Shown here piece after piece: positions 43,949 to 52,649 of a DNA stretch of 64,000 bases; the stretch's first letter is position 1; each line of letters starts with the position of its first letter. The notes beneath the pieces were generated by a model, which was not told where the DNA came from, did not search any database, and was given only the letters and a program-made list of their open reading frames with translations. The translations under genes and the position numbers were made by a program. The stretch spans positions 33,388-97,387 of the forward strand of contig CAZQMF010000002.1 of NCBI GenBank assembly GCA_964594235.1. The letters are read 5' to 3'. The stretch is from CAYLHS01 sp964594235 (GTDB lineage Bacteria; Actinomycetota; Acidimicrobiia; Spongiisociales; UBA4744).

Positions 43949-44361
43949 AGGCCCGTCGCAGTCTGCCGGCCGTTGGCTGTCGGCTGAACAGGCAGACCTG
44001 CGGCCCTCCACGCTCTGAAGCCCCCTGTCAGATCACCGACGTCGGCGAATCCCATGTCGACGAGCGTCGCCGCGGCCAGACTGGACGAGTAGCCATCGTT
44101 GCACATGAGGATCAAGGTCAGATCCGTGTCTGCGATTCGACTGTCGTTCCATCGCGAATCGGGATCAACGCGCCACTCGAGCACGGTTCGAGGGATGACG
44201 ACCGCCCCTTCGACACTCCCTTCAGTGGCGCGGTCTTCCTGACAACGCAGATCGATGAGGAGGGCGCCATCACTGATCGCCGTTGCCACTTCGGCCGGCT
44301 CGTACCGTCGGATGCGGGCCCTTGCCGTCTCCAACATCTCGTCGATTGTCGTACGCTGCAT
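43945..44361 (-). CDS. Rhodanese-like domain protein
   Basis: This 138-residue single rhodanese domain has LLIDLRCQEDRATEGSVEGAV (CH2A-like), active-site loop LMCNDGYSSSLAA with the catalytic Cys near 96, and a closing GGFRAWRAAGLPV. It moves or binds sulfur as a persulfide. ATG 44361 gives a normal length. It is divergent from the quinone oxidoreductase gene. Confidence 0.9.
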   Translation of the reverse strand: MQRTTIDEMLETARARIRRYEPAEVATAISDGALLIDLRCQEDRATEGSVEGAVVIPRTVLEWRVDPDSRWNDSRIADTDLTLILMCNDGYSSSLAAATLVDMGFADVGDLTGGFRAWRAAGLPVQPTANGRQTATGL

Positions 44362-44392
44362 AGATGAGCATCCTACGACTGAGGAGGAGTTG

Positions 44393-45364
44393 ATGCGCGC
44401 CGTTCGTCTCGATGCAAAGGGTGGTCCCGACGACCTCCGGTGGACGTCGGTTCCGGAGCCTGTGGCCGGAGAAGGGCAGATTCGCGTCGAGCTCGCGGCG
44501 GCGGGGGTGAACTTCATCGACATCTACCAGCGCAGCGGTCTCTACCCGGTGGAGTTTCCCTTCATCCCGGGTCTGGAAGGAGCGGGGATCGTGGATCAGG
44601 TCGGCGAGGGGGTGAGCCGGTGGGCGGTCGGTGACCGTGTCGCGTGGTTCTCGGCGCCCGGCTCCTATGCAGAGTTCGCCCTCGTGGACTCCGAGAGTGC
44701 AGTTGCCGTTCCACCAGATGTCGATCTCGAGATCGCCGCTGCTGTCATGCTGCAGGGCATCACGGCTGCCTACCTCGTGCGCGATGCGTATCCACTTTCT
44801 GAGAGCGACACATGTCTCGTGCATGCCGGTGCAGGCGGCGTGGGGCGGCTCCTCATCCAAATGGGGGTACATGCAGGGGCCAGGGTGTTCGCGACTGCCG
44901 GCACGGCCGAGAAGCAGCAGAGCGCCCGAGAACTCGGCGCGGAAGTTGTGAGCGGATACGAGGACTTCGTGGACGTGATCCAAGAGGCGGCGGGATCTCG
45001 ACCAGTGGACGTCGCGTACGACGGAGTAGGGGTGGTGACCTTCACCAGGGACCTCCGGGTCATGCGGCGCTTCGGGACGATCGTTCTCTTTGGGCAGTCC
45101 TCGGGACCCGTCGCGCCTCTCGACCTGCAGGAGCTGAACAGGAACGGATCGCTGTTCGTTACCCGGCCAACCATCTTCCACTACGCCGCGGCCCGCGAGG
45201 ATCTGGAGCGCTACACGGCCGGCCTGTTCGAGGCAATCCAGAAGGGCTGGCTCGACGTCTTTGTCGGAGGGCGGTACGGCATGGACGAGGCAGGCGAGGC
45301 GCACCGAGCGCTCGAGGCACGCACAACGACGGGGAAACTCCTGCTGGTGCCGCCGGCGGCGTAG
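44393..45364 (+). CDS. NADPH:quinone oxidoreductase (zeta-crystallin-type MDR)
   Basis: This 323-residue medium-chain reductase lacks zinc ligands. It has GVNFIDIYQRSGLYP, IPGLEGAGIV, and the nucleotide motif VHAGAGGVGRLLIQ (about 143-156) followed by FATAGTAEKQQSA. These are hallmarks of quinone oxidoreductases. The ribosome site GAGGAGGAG precedes ATG 44393. AmrS follows after 9 bp, so they may be cotranscribed. Confidence 0.9.
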   Translation: MRAVRLDAKGGPDDLRWTSVPEPVAGEGQIRVELAAAGVNFIDIYQRSGLYPVEFPFIPGLEGAGIVDQVGEGVSRWAVGDRVAWFSAPGSYAEFALVDSESAVAVPPDVDLEIAAAVMLQGITAAYLVRDAYPLSESDTCLVHAGAGGVGRLLIQMGVHAGARVFATAGTAEKQQSARELGAEVVSGYEDFVDVIQEAAGSRPVDVAYDGVGVVTFTRDLRVMRRFGTIVLFGQSSGPVAPLDLQELNRNGSLFVTRPTIFHYAAAREDLERYTAGLFEAIQKGWLDVFVGGRYGMDEAGEAHRALEARTTTGKLLLVPPAA

Positions 45365-45373
45365 ATTCTGAGT

Positions 45374-46393
45374 ATGCAGGCAGTTGCGACGAAGTACTGG
45401 CACCGTCTCGACGATGGAAGGGTCCAGTGCGATCTGTGTCCGCGAGAGTGCAAACTCCACGAGGGCCAGCGTGGACTGTGCTTCACCCGTGCGAGACAAC
45501 ACGACGAGATCGTGCTCACCTCGTACGGATGGTCGACTGGTGTCTGGGCCGATCCCATCGAGAAGAAGCCTCTGAACCACTTCCTGCCCGGAACGCTGGT
45601 CCTGTCGTTCGGGACCGCCGGGTGCAATCTGGCATGTCGGTACTGCCAGAACTGGGACATCTCAAAGGCCAGGACCGACGACATCCTCGGCCAGGAGGCG
45701 CCACCCGATCGAGTTGCCGCCTCCGCCGTCGCTCGCGGATGTCGAAGCGTCGCGTTCACCTACAACGATCCCGTCGTATTCCATGAGTACGCAATCGACA
45801 CTGCCCACGCGGCCCACGCGGCCGGGCTGAAGACCGTCGCGGTGACGGCCGGATACGTGAACTCGGAACCGCGAGCCGAGTTCTTCGCCGTCATGGACGC
45901 GGCGAACATCGATCTCAAGGCGTTCAGCGACGAGTTCTATCACCGCTACTGCGCCGGGAGCATCGAACCCGTGCTCGACACGCTCGAGTATGTCCACGAC
46001 GAGACCGACACGTGGTTGGAGATCACCACGCTGCTCATTCCAGGGCTGAACGACTCCGACGAGGAGATCGACGTGATGACCCGGTGGATCGTGGAGCACC
46101 TCGGTCCCGATGTGCCGCATCACTTCACGGCCTTCCATCCGGCGTTCAAGATGATGGACACTCCCCGGACGACCGTGTCGACCCTGCTTCGGGCCAGGCA
46201 GATCGCCATCGGCAACGGTCTGCACTACGTCTACACGGGCAACATGCTCGACGAGATGACCCAGAGCACCTGGTGCGCGGGATGCGGTGCGAGACTGATC
46301 GGACGGATTGCCTACCGGATCACGGGCTGGGCCATCGACCAGGGGCGGTGCAGCGAGTGCGGTCGAACGATTCCCGGAGTGTTCGAGGACTGA
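45374..46393 (+). CDS. amrS: AmmeMemoRadiSam-system radical SAM enzyme
   Basis: This 339-residue radical SAM protein has an N-terminal four-Cys region CDLCPRECKLHEGQRGLC, then GCNLACRYCQNWDIS, which holds the CxxxCxxC cluster-binding Cys (about 79-86). A C-terminal extension carries CAGC and CSEC. This layout is typical of AmrS, which is normally encoded with an AMMECR1 protein and a MEMO1-like protein. Neither partner occurs in this window. The exact reaction is not well known. Confidence 0.88.
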   Translation: MQAVATKYWHRLDDGRVQCDLCPRECKLHEGQRGLCFTRARQHDEIVLTSYGWSTGVWADPIEKKPLNHFLPGTLVLSFGTAGCNLACRYCQNWDISKARTDDILGQEAPPDRVAASAVARGCRSVAFTYNDPVVFHEYAIDTAHAAHAAGLKTVAVTAGYVNSEPRAEFFAVMDAANIDLKAFSDEFYHRYCAGSIEPVLDTLEYVHDETDTWLEITTLLIPGLNDSDEEIDVMTRWIVEHLGPDVPHHFTAFHPAFKMMDTPRTTVSTLLRARQIAIGNGLHYVYTGNMLDEMTQSTWCAGCGARLIGRIAYRITGWAIDQGRCSECGRTIPGVFED

Positions 46394-46455
46394 TCAGACT
46401 GCGAGCGCGGGAATGGGAATAGAGGGTCGTCGTTGAGACCCGGTACGCTCCACCC

Positions 46456-47079
46456 ATGATCGAGTTCCTCGGGTATGTGGCTTCTGCGCTGGTGGTCATT
46501 TCGCTCGCGATGAGATCGGTCGTGCGCCTTCGCATGATCAGCCTCGTCGGCGGCATCCTCTTCGGTATCTACGGGTTCCTGATCGACTCGCCGCCGATCG
46601 CGATCGTCAACGTGATCGTCGTTGTGTTGAACGCCTTCTTCTTGTGGAAGGCGTTCACCGACAAGGAGTATTTCACGCTGCTGGAGGTGCGTCCCGAGTC
46701 GCTGTACGTTGCCGGGCTCGTGGATTTCTATCGTGATGACATCGCCCGCTTCCTGCCGGCGTTCCATTTTCAGCCTGAGAGCGATCAACTCGCGATCCTC
46801 ACATTGCGAGACATGGTGCCTGCCGGGTTGTTCATCGGAACACCGGGAGGGGAAGGGACGTTGCGTGTCCTCCTGGACTACGTGACGCCTGCGCATCGCG
46901 ACCTGAAAGCGGCACGGTTCCTGTTTGGGTGGAGGCAGCAGGTGTTTGCCGAACGCGGGTACCGCAAGCTGGTGAGCGATGGCGGCAGCCCCAGCCACAA
47001 TCGGTATCTCGAGCGGGTGGGTTTCACCAATCTGGATGGGCAGTACGTGCGGGAGTTGGGTTCCGGCGACCGAAGGTGA
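46456..47079 (+). CDS. YgjV-like membrane domain fused to GNAT-like domain
   Basis: The first 75 residues are three membrane segments of YgjV type (EFLGYVASALVVISLAMRSV, GGILFGIYGFLI). The remaining 130 are a GNAT-like soluble domain (DLKAARFLFGWRQQVFAERGYRKLV..., NRYLERVGF). A membrane-bound acyltransferase is suggested; the acceptor is unknown. The gene is monocistronic, with the stop one base from the stop of the convergent aldolase. Confidence 0.8.
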   Translation: MIEFLGYVASALVVISLAMRSVVRLRMISLVGGILFGIYGFLIDSPPIAIVNVIVVVLNAFFLWKAFTDKEYFTLLEVRPESLYVAGLVDFYRDDIARFLPAFHFQPESDQLAILTLRDMVPAGLFIGTPGGEGTLRVLLDYVTPAHRDLKAARFLFGWRQQVFAERGYRKLVSDGGSPSHNRYLERVGFTNLDGQYVRELGSGDRR

Positions 47080-47080
47080 C

Positions 47081-48151
47081 CTAGGCCAGCGCGAGGAGCC
47101 TCGTGAACAGCTGTCTGACCTCGTCACCATCGAACCCGAGAGCGGAGTCACCGACGGTGAGTTCGAACCGGGTGACACCGGGCACCGCCGTTTCGTCGAG
47201 GTAGCCGAACAGCTCGGTGTCTGCCTCTTCGATGATCTGTCGGCCTGCGGCCTTCAGGCGATCGAGGTCGCCTTCCAGGAACACGTGCATCATGTTCGTG
47301 TGTGGCGGGTTCGGTCGCACGGAGACGCCGGGCAGTGAGGAGAGCACGGCTGCGATCTCCACCGCCTTCTCGTGGTACTCGCCCATCTTCCCGAGATGGC
47401 GGTCGAGCCCGAGCTCAGCCGACACGGCGAGCGGATACATGTGCACCAGGTTCCCCCCGTGGCGGCGCTGCCAGATCCGGGCCGTGTCGATCACGTCCGC
47501 CGGTCCCGCCAGCGCAGCGCCGGCGATGCCGCCGAGGATCTTGTAGAAGGACACGTACACGGTGTCGAACAGACCGGCGATCTCGGCGTACCGCTTGCCA
47601 TAGAAGGTCTTTGTCTCCCAAAGGCGTGCACCGTCGAGATGAAGCCTGATGGAGTGCTCTCTCGCCCACTCGGTCATCCTTGCGAGTTCGTTCCATTCCG
47701 GCAGGTAGCCGCCGATCTCACGCTGTGGTAGCTCGAAGAGAATCGCTGCTACCGGTTCATGGAGATCTTTGAGGTCGTCGATGGTGAACAGACGGTCCGG
47801 GCCGCCGAGCAACGTGGACGACAAGCCATGAAGCTCCCGGTACGCGCCCCGCTCGTGGAGTTCGAGATGGCACGTGGGGTGGAACGCCACACGATGGATC
47901 CCTGCCCGATCGCACCAGATCCGCAGCGCGATCTGCTGGGCCATGGTGCCACTCGGCATCAGCACCGCTGCCTCCTTGCCGAGCAGATCGGCGACACGAC
48001 GCTCCAAACGCTCGATCACGTCGCCGTCGCCGTAGTGATCCTGGTCGAAATCGGAGCCGACGGACTCGGCGAGATCGACGAGTACTTCGTGGACCGTCTG
48101 CCTGGGGTGGTGGCCGAGCCGGCGTGATGCTCGGGATGAGTTGGAAGGCAT
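47081..48151 (-). CDS. Threonine aldolase/beta-eliminating lyase family PLP enzyme
   Basis: This 356-residue fold-type I enzyme has GDGDVIERLERRVADLLGKEAA, a PLP site with FMPSGTMAQQIAL-like LMPSGTMAQQIAL, RLHLDGARLWE (pyridine Asp), and SFYKILGG with the Schiff-base Lys near 200. Low-specificity threonine aldolases make glycine and acetaldehyde from threonine; related members act on other beta-hydroxy amino acids. ATG 48151 is the probable start. Confidence 0.88.
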   Translation of the reverse strand: MPSNSSRASRRLGHHPRQTVHEVLVDLAESVGSDFDQDHYGDGDVIERLERRVADLLGKEAAVLMPSGTMAQQIALRIWCDRAGIHRVAFHPTCHLELHERGAYRELHGLSSTLLGGPDRLFTIDDLKDLHEPVAAILFELPQREIGGYLPEWNELARMTEWAREHSIRLHLDGARLWETKTFYGKRYAEIAGLFDTVYVSFYKILGGIAGAALAGPADVIDTARIWQRRHGGNLVHMYPLAVSAELGLDRHLGKMGEYHEKAVEIAAVLSSLPGVSVRPNPPHTNMMHVFLEGDLDRLKAAGRQIIEEADTELFGYLDETAVPGVTRFELTVGDSALGFDGDEVRQLFTRLLALA

Positions 48152-48193
48152 GCCAGGAATGCTACGCAAGAAACCGGAACTGGAAGCCCTGGG

Positions 48194-48688
48194 CTACAGG
48201 TCGATCACGATGGGTTCGTGTCCCACCGCTTCGAGAAACCTCAGGAGGTCGTTCGGGGCGATCGTCGTGGTCATCGAGTTGTCGAGCGGATGGAAGTTGA
48301 GTGGATCCAGCTCGAGAAGTCCGCGATCCAGCACGACCCGCACCGACCCCTCGGTGTCGTTGATCACGGCGAAGGGTGTCACCGCTCCAGGGATGACACC
48401 GAGCGCTCGCATCAGCCGCTCGGAACTGCCGAACGAGAACCGCTCCGAATCCAGGCGAGCCGCCAGTTCCTTGAGGTCGATCCGTCTGTCCTCCCTGGCG
48501 ACGATCAGCCACATCGCGCCCTTCTTCGTTCGCAAGAACAGATTCTTGGAATGGCCGCCGGGAAGCTCTCCGCGGACCTCGCGGGCCTGGTCGACCGTGA
48601 ACACCGGCTCGTGGGTGAGCGTCGTCGTGGAGATGTCGAGGTCGCGAAGGAACCGGAAGAGATCGTCTGGTGTCGCCACGGCGGCCAT
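48194..48688 (-). CDS. YbaK/ProXp-ala-type aminoacyl-tRNA deacylase
   Basis: This 164-residue protein has THEPVFTVDQA and LPGGHSKNLFLRTKKG with the conserved Lys, then ALGVIPGAVTPFAVINDT, and a C-terminal FHPLDNSMTTTIAPNDLLRFLE. This is the pattern of ProXp-ala/prolyl-tRNA editing enzymes that remove misacylated alanine from tRNA-Pro. It is divergent from the PH-domain gene, 41 bp between starts. Confidence 0.9.
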   Translation of the reverse strand: MAAVATPDDLFRFLRDLDISTTTLTHEPVFTVDQAREVRGELPGGHSKNLFLRTKKGAMWLIVAREDRRIDLKELAARLDSERFSFGSSERLMRALGVIPGAVTPFAVINDTEGSVRVVLDRGLLELDPLNFHPLDNSMTTTIAPNDLLRFLEAVGHEPIVIDL

Positions 48689-48729
48689 GATACGGCCACC
48701 CGGCACCACGCAGGGTATAGGCTGGCGGC

Positions 48730-49326
48730 ATGAAGCACCCAAAACTCAGCAGCGGCGAAGAGGTCATCAAGGCGTTCCGACCCCACTGGAAGCAGCTCGT
48801 ATGGCCTGGGTTCGTGACCGTGGTTGCCATCGCAGGGATCATCGTCACCCTCGTCATGGCTGAAGGCACCTGGTTGTGGGTCGGGCTCGCTGCGGCAGTC
48901 GTGGTATGGCTGCTGCTCGCAGTGCCGCCGTTCACCGACTGGCTGTACACCCACTACGTCATCACCAACGAGCGGGTGTTCGTCCGAAGGGGCATGATCG
49001 CCCGTCACGGCTTGGAAATCCCGTTGGAGGTGATCAACGACGTCACGTTCACGCAGTCCGTCATCGAGCGGATCGTCGGCTCGGGAGACCTGATCATCGA
49101 GTCTGCGGGTGAGCGGGGCCAGAGTCAGTTCAGTGACATCCCCGATCCGGATGGCGTCCAGTCGGAAATCTACAGACTCCGTGAGACTCGCACGATGGCA
49201 CTCCAGGGCGCTTCTGGACAGAGCGCCGCCGAGCAGCTCGAGACACTGGCGAGATTGAGGGATCAGGGTGTGATCAGCGACGAGGAATTCGCCGAGAAGA
49301 AGACGAAGCTCATGGGGCAGATCTGA
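48730..49326 (+). CDS. Bacterial PH domain and SHOCT domain membrane protein
   Basis: This 198-residue protein has two membrane segments (about 27-45 and 50-70), a bPH_2-type domain (YVITNERVFVRRGMIARHGLEIPLEVINDV) and a C-terminal SHOCT helix pair (EQLETLARLRDQGVISDEEFAEKKTKLM). The family tends to scaffold at membranes, and its activity is unknown. A 32-residue membrane peptide gene follows 51 bp downstream. Confidence 0.88.
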   Translation: MKHPKLSSGEEVIKAFRPHWKQLVWPGFVTVVAIAGIIVTLVMAEGTWLWVGLAAAVVVWLLLAVPPFTDWLYTHYVITNERVFVRRGMIARHGLEIPLEVINDVTFTQSVIERIVGSGDLIIESAGERGQSQFSDIPDPDGVQSEIYRLRETRTMALQGASGQSAAEQLETLARLRDQGVISDEEFAEKKTKLMGQI

Positions 49327-49377
49327 TCCGACTCGGCGTCGATCGTTCACACTGATAGCGTTTCGGCCGGAGGTGTG

Positions 49378-49476
49378 ATGGATCGAAGTCGTGTGGTGCC
49401 CATCGTCTTGGCGATCCTCGCCGTCGCGGCGGTCTCGCTCATCGGGATCGCCCTCTATGTGATTGTCACGTCATAG
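49378..49476 (+). CDS. 32-residue single-pass membrane peptide
   Basis: This very short ORF (ATG 49378 to TAG 49476) has a GGAGGTG ribosome site directly upstream at normal spacing. The peptide starts MDRSR and then is one uninterrupted hydrophobic segment of about 25 residues ending in TS. A small membrane peptide is supported by the strong ribosome site and the tight 9-bp gap to the next membrane protein gene. No family recognised. Confidence 0.62.
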   Translation: MDRSRVVPIVLAILAVAAVSLIGIALYVIVTS

Positions 49477-49485
49477 GAGTACTCG

Positions 49486-50184
49486 ATGCAGGAAGTGCTT
49501 AGCGCCTATCTCCCCGCGGCGTCGTCCGCGATCTCGTTCGTGTTTGCTTTCATGGTGCTGAAGAAATGGTTCGAGCGGAGACATCCCTACCTGCTTCTCT
49601 GGGGGATCGGTTTTCTCATGTATGGCATCGGCGGTGCGATGGAAGCCATCTATGGGTTTGCCGGCTGGAGCCCACTGGTGTTTCGCCTCTGGTACCTCTT
49701 CGGTGCGATTCTGGTCGCCGCATGGCTCGGGCAGGGCACCGTGTACCTGCTCGTCCACCGACGGCTCGGGAAGGTGCGTCTCGCACACATCCTGATGGCG
49801 ATCCTGGCGCTCGGATCGGTGTACGCCCTGTACAGGGTGGCCGGAGCCCAGCTCGATCCGAGCAAGATGCTCAGCGGCGAGTTGAGCGGTCAGGCCATCA
49901 CCACTTCCGGTGTGCGTGTGCTGACGCCCTTCTTCAACCTGTACGGCGTGATCATGCTCGCCGGAGGGGCGATCTACTCGGCGTACTACTTCTGGAGGAC
50001 CAGGTCGGCCGCCAACCGGATGGTCGGCAACATCCTGATCGCCGCCGGCGCGATGATGCCGGCGTTCGGAGGCTCTGCGCAACGGTTCGGGATTCCGGTG
50101 GCGCTCTACGTCGGGGAGTTCGTCGGTGCCGTGCTGATGTTCATCGGCTACCTCTACACCTCACGTCCAGCACGAACCGTCTAG
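49486..50184 (+). CDS. Seven-segment hypothetical membrane protein
   Basis: This 232-residue protein is made of about seven hydrophobic helices with basic loops (KKWFERRH, HRRLGKVR, WRTRSAANRM), typical of an integral membrane protein. No family or motif recognised. It follows the 32-residue peptide gene by 9 bp, with GGAG near the start, so they may be one transcript. It is convergent with the PAC2 gene. Confidence 0.75.
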   Translation: MQEVLSAYLPAASSAISFVFAFMVLKKWFERRHPYLLLWGIGFLMYGIGGAMEAIYGFAGWSPLVFRLWYLFGAILVAAWLGQGTVYLLVHRRLGKVRLAHILMAILALGSVYALYRVAGAQLDPSKMLSGELSGQAITTSGVRVLTPFFNLYGVIMLAGGAIYSAYYFWRTRSAANRMVGNILIAAGAMMPAFGGSAQRFGIPVALYVGEFVGAVLMFIGYLYTSRPARTV

Positions 50185-50185
50185 C

Positions 50186-51040
50186 TCAGCCGCCCTGGTC
50201 GCCGAACGGGTCGGTGTTCTCTCTGAGGAACCGCTCGACTTCCTGTGCGATCTCCTCACCGGTCGGGACGTGCTGTTGCTCGCCGACCAACTGCTCCAAC
50301 CGCTGTACGTAGGCGACGGCCTCTGGTTTGTCGGCGACCGTCTCGTCGAGTTCCCTGCGTTGTTCCTTCGCATCGTCGACGAGGCTACCGAGCGGGAGAT
50401 CGATGCCGAGATGCTTGGCAGCCCGCTCGATGAGAGCGAGCGCGCCCGCATGGTACGGGCCGGCGACGTAGTGAGGAATCTGTGCCCAGTACCCGACGGC
50501 GGGGATCCCGCGGGCCGTGACCGCCTGCTCGACGATGTTGACCGCAGCGCCGGGCACCTTGAGGATGCCCTGCGGCAACTGCTCGTCGTCCGGGATCAGA
50601 TCTCGACGCGAGGCCGTGGTGAGGATGCGAACCGGGCGGGTGTGTGGCACCGCTGCCGGTACGCCTCCGAGCGACACCATCTCGACTACTTCGAGGGACT
50701 GGGCGAGTTCTCCGATCTCGCTACTCAGGGATTTCCATCGGAAGTCCGGTTCACTGCCCGAGAGCACCAGCACGTCCCGGGTTTGTCGGACCCGGGTCAT
50801 GGTGATCTCCGGCCACCGGGTCACCCGCATGAGACCCTCGACGAACTCGATGTCGGGACGTGACGAGCGGTAGTCGAAGAGGACGTCACCGTCGAACGTC
50901 GCGATGGCGGCCCCGTCTCTGCTGATCGCGTTCGCGGCTTCGGTACCGACCGATCCTGCGTTCACCCACCCGTCGAACGCGACGATCAGAGCCGGTGCGA
51001 CCAGCTCGCGGACATCGCCGATCAATTCGTAGAGTGCCAT
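50186..51040 (-). CDS. PAC2-family protein (proteasome-assembly-chaperone-like)
   Basis: This 284-residue protein matches the actinobacterial PAC2 family: ALIVAFDGWVNAGSVGTEAANAI near the N-terminus, DVLVLSGSEPDFRW, SLGGVPAAVPHTRPV, and GYWAQIPHYVAGPYHAGALALIE. The C-terminal third is helical and acidic. The family resembles eukaryotic proteasome chaperones, and its bacterial function is unsettled. It is convergent with the seven-segment protein and divergent from the thioredoxin-like gene. Confidence 0.9.
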   Translation of the reverse strand: MALYELIGDVRELVAPALIVAFDGWVNAGSVGTEAANAISRDGAAIATFDGDVLFDYRSSRPDIEFVEGLMRVTRWPEITMTRVRQTRDVLVLSGSEPDFRWKSLSSEIGELAQSLEVVEMVSLGGVPAAVPHTRPVRILTTASRRDLIPDDEQLPQGILKVPGAAVNIVEQAVTARGIPAVGYWAQIPHYVAGPYHAGALALIERAAKHLGIDLPLGSLVDDAKEQRRELDETVADKPEAVAYVQRLEQLVGEQQHVPTGEEIAQEVERFLRENTDPFGDQGG

Positions 51041-51127
51041 TGCAATCAGGGTAGTGGCGAGCGGGGGGTGTGCCATGGGCCCTCGAGTCGCAATCAGCCT
51101 TACACTGTTCACGAAGGAGACTGACGC

Positions 51128-51706
51128 ATGGCTGCCACATCGACGATGCTGCCACTTGGTACCGCTACACCCGACTTCCAGCTCCCCGATCTCCTGACGG
51201 GACGGCTGGTACGGCGCGACGACTTCTCCGAACGGGTCGGTTTGCTGGTGATGTTCCTCTGCAACCACTGCCCCTACGTCAAGCACCTGGAAGAGGGCAT
51301 TGCCGGGTTTGCCCGCGACTACGCGGACACCGACCTCGCCATCGTCGGGATCGCGTCCAACGACGTCAGCACCTATCCGGAGGACGCACCCGACGCACTT
51401 GCCGCAAGGGCTCGGGAGCTGGGCTTCGAGTTCGCCTACCTGTACGACGAATCCCAGGAGGTCGCAGCGGCGTTCACCGCGATGTGCACGCCCGACTTCT
51501 TCCTCTTCGGCCCCGATCGCGGGCTGGTCTATCGAGGGAGGTTCGATGAGAGTCGTCCAAACAGCGGGAAGCCTGTGACCGGGCGAGACCTGCGGGCAGC
51601 CGTGGATGCCGTACTCGCAGGGGAGCCGGTCTCTGAGGACCAGTGGCCGTCGATGGGCTGTTCGATCAAGTGGAAGGACGGGAACACGCCGGCGTACGCC
51701 TCCTGA
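51128..51706 (+). CDS. Thioredoxin-fold redoxin (AhpC/TSA-like) protein
   Basis: This 192-residue protein has the redoxin pattern TPDFQLPDLLTGRLVRRDDF, the active-site MFLCNHCPYVKHLE (CxxC near 42-45), and a later MCTPDFFLFGPD cis-Pro region. It is expected to be a cytosolic thiol oxidoreductase or peroxidase. ATG 51128 follows a GAAGGAG site. No clear operon partner. Confidence 0.9.
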   Translation: MAATSTMLPLGTATPDFQLPDLLTGRLVRRDDFSERVGLLVMFLCNHCPYVKHLEEGIAGFARDYADTDLAIVGIASNDVSTYPEDAPDALAARARELGFEFAYLYDESQEVAAAFTAMCTPDFFLFGPDRGLVYRGRFDESRPNSGKPVTGRDLRAAVDAVLAGEPVSEDQWPSMGCSIKWKDGNTPAYAS

Positions 51707-51764
51707 TCGGGAACTCCTGGGCAGCCTCTGAGCGTCTCACCTGTGTCCAACCGAGGAGTGGATT

Positions 51765-52640
51765 GTGAGACGTGGGCTGATCATCGTGGCGCTTGCCGCC
51801 GTGCTGGCAGCGTGTGGGAACGGCGAGACTTCCGGGGGTTCCAACGCGTTCGAGCCGGTGGGTGCACCGCTCACCGAGCGGGCAGCGTCCGTGAAAGACA
51901 TGGCTGGGTACGACGGGAGCGTCGTCGCCGACGAAGGCCGCAAGATCATCGAAACCGCCTCGATCGACCTCGAGGTTGCCGATCCGGAGGCGAGTTCTGC
52001 GACCGTGCACCTCCTCGCCACGCAGTACGGAGGGTACGTTTCGGCAGAGCAGACCTACCGGGAACTCGCCGACGGGCCGGCATTCTCTACGTTGCAGGTT
52101 CGGGTGGCTGCGGACCAGCTCGAGGCGTTCATCGAAGCGCTCAAGACCGAAGCTCTGGACGTGCGTTCGCTGTCGACCTCGTCGCAGGACATCTCCGAGG
52201 AGTACGGCGACCTGGAAGCACAGCTGAAGAACCTGACCGCCTACGAAGAGGAACTCCGGCTGCTCCTGGCGGATGTCAGGGAGCGACCAGATGCGAAGCC
52301 CGACGATCTCCTGAACGTGTTCGAGAGCATCCGGCAGGTTCGTGGGGAGATCGAACAACTCCAGGGGAGGCAGCGCTTGTACGACTCGCAGGTTGCGCTC
52401 GCCACCGTCTCGGTCAACTTGACTCCGTCGGAGTCGCTCGAACCGATCGCCAAGGAGGGCTGGAGTGTGGGGACGATCTTCCGGAACGCGTTGCGCGGAC
52501 TCGTTGCCGGTCTCCAGTGGCTCGCCTCGGCCGTGATCTGGCTGGGGGTGTTCCTCCTGCCGATCCTCTTGCTGATCCTGATTCCTGTTGCGATCGTGTT
52601 CTGGATCGTGAAGCGACGCAGAGGAGTCAAGGCCGACTAG
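51765..52640 (+). CDS. DUF4349 lipoprotein
   Basis: This 291-residue protein has a lipobox at Cys17 (VLAAC), a beta-alpha domain (about 60-160: IIETASIDLEVADPEASSATV, GGYVSAEQTYREL), a coiled coil (about 145-205) and a C-terminal membrane segment (about 257-280) with a basic tail. This layout matches DUF4349 of unknown function, which links the outer leaflet to the membrane. It is 9 bp from lnt and may be cotranscribed with it. Confidence 0.88.
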   Translation: MRRGLIIVALAAVLAACGNGETSGGSNAFEPVGAPLTERAASVKDMAGYDGSVVADEGRKIIETASIDLEVADPEASSATVHLLATQYGGYVSAEQTYRELADGPAFSTLQVRVAADQLEAFIEALKTEALDVRSLSTSSQDISEEYGDLEAQLKNLTAYEEELRLLLADVRERPDAKPDDLLNVFESIRQVRGEIEQLQGRQRLYDSQVALATVSVNLTPSESLEPIAKEGWSVGTIFRNALRGLVAGLQWLASAVIWLGVFLLPILLLILIPVAIVFWIVKRRRGVKAD

Positions 52641-52649
52641 CGTGCTCGG

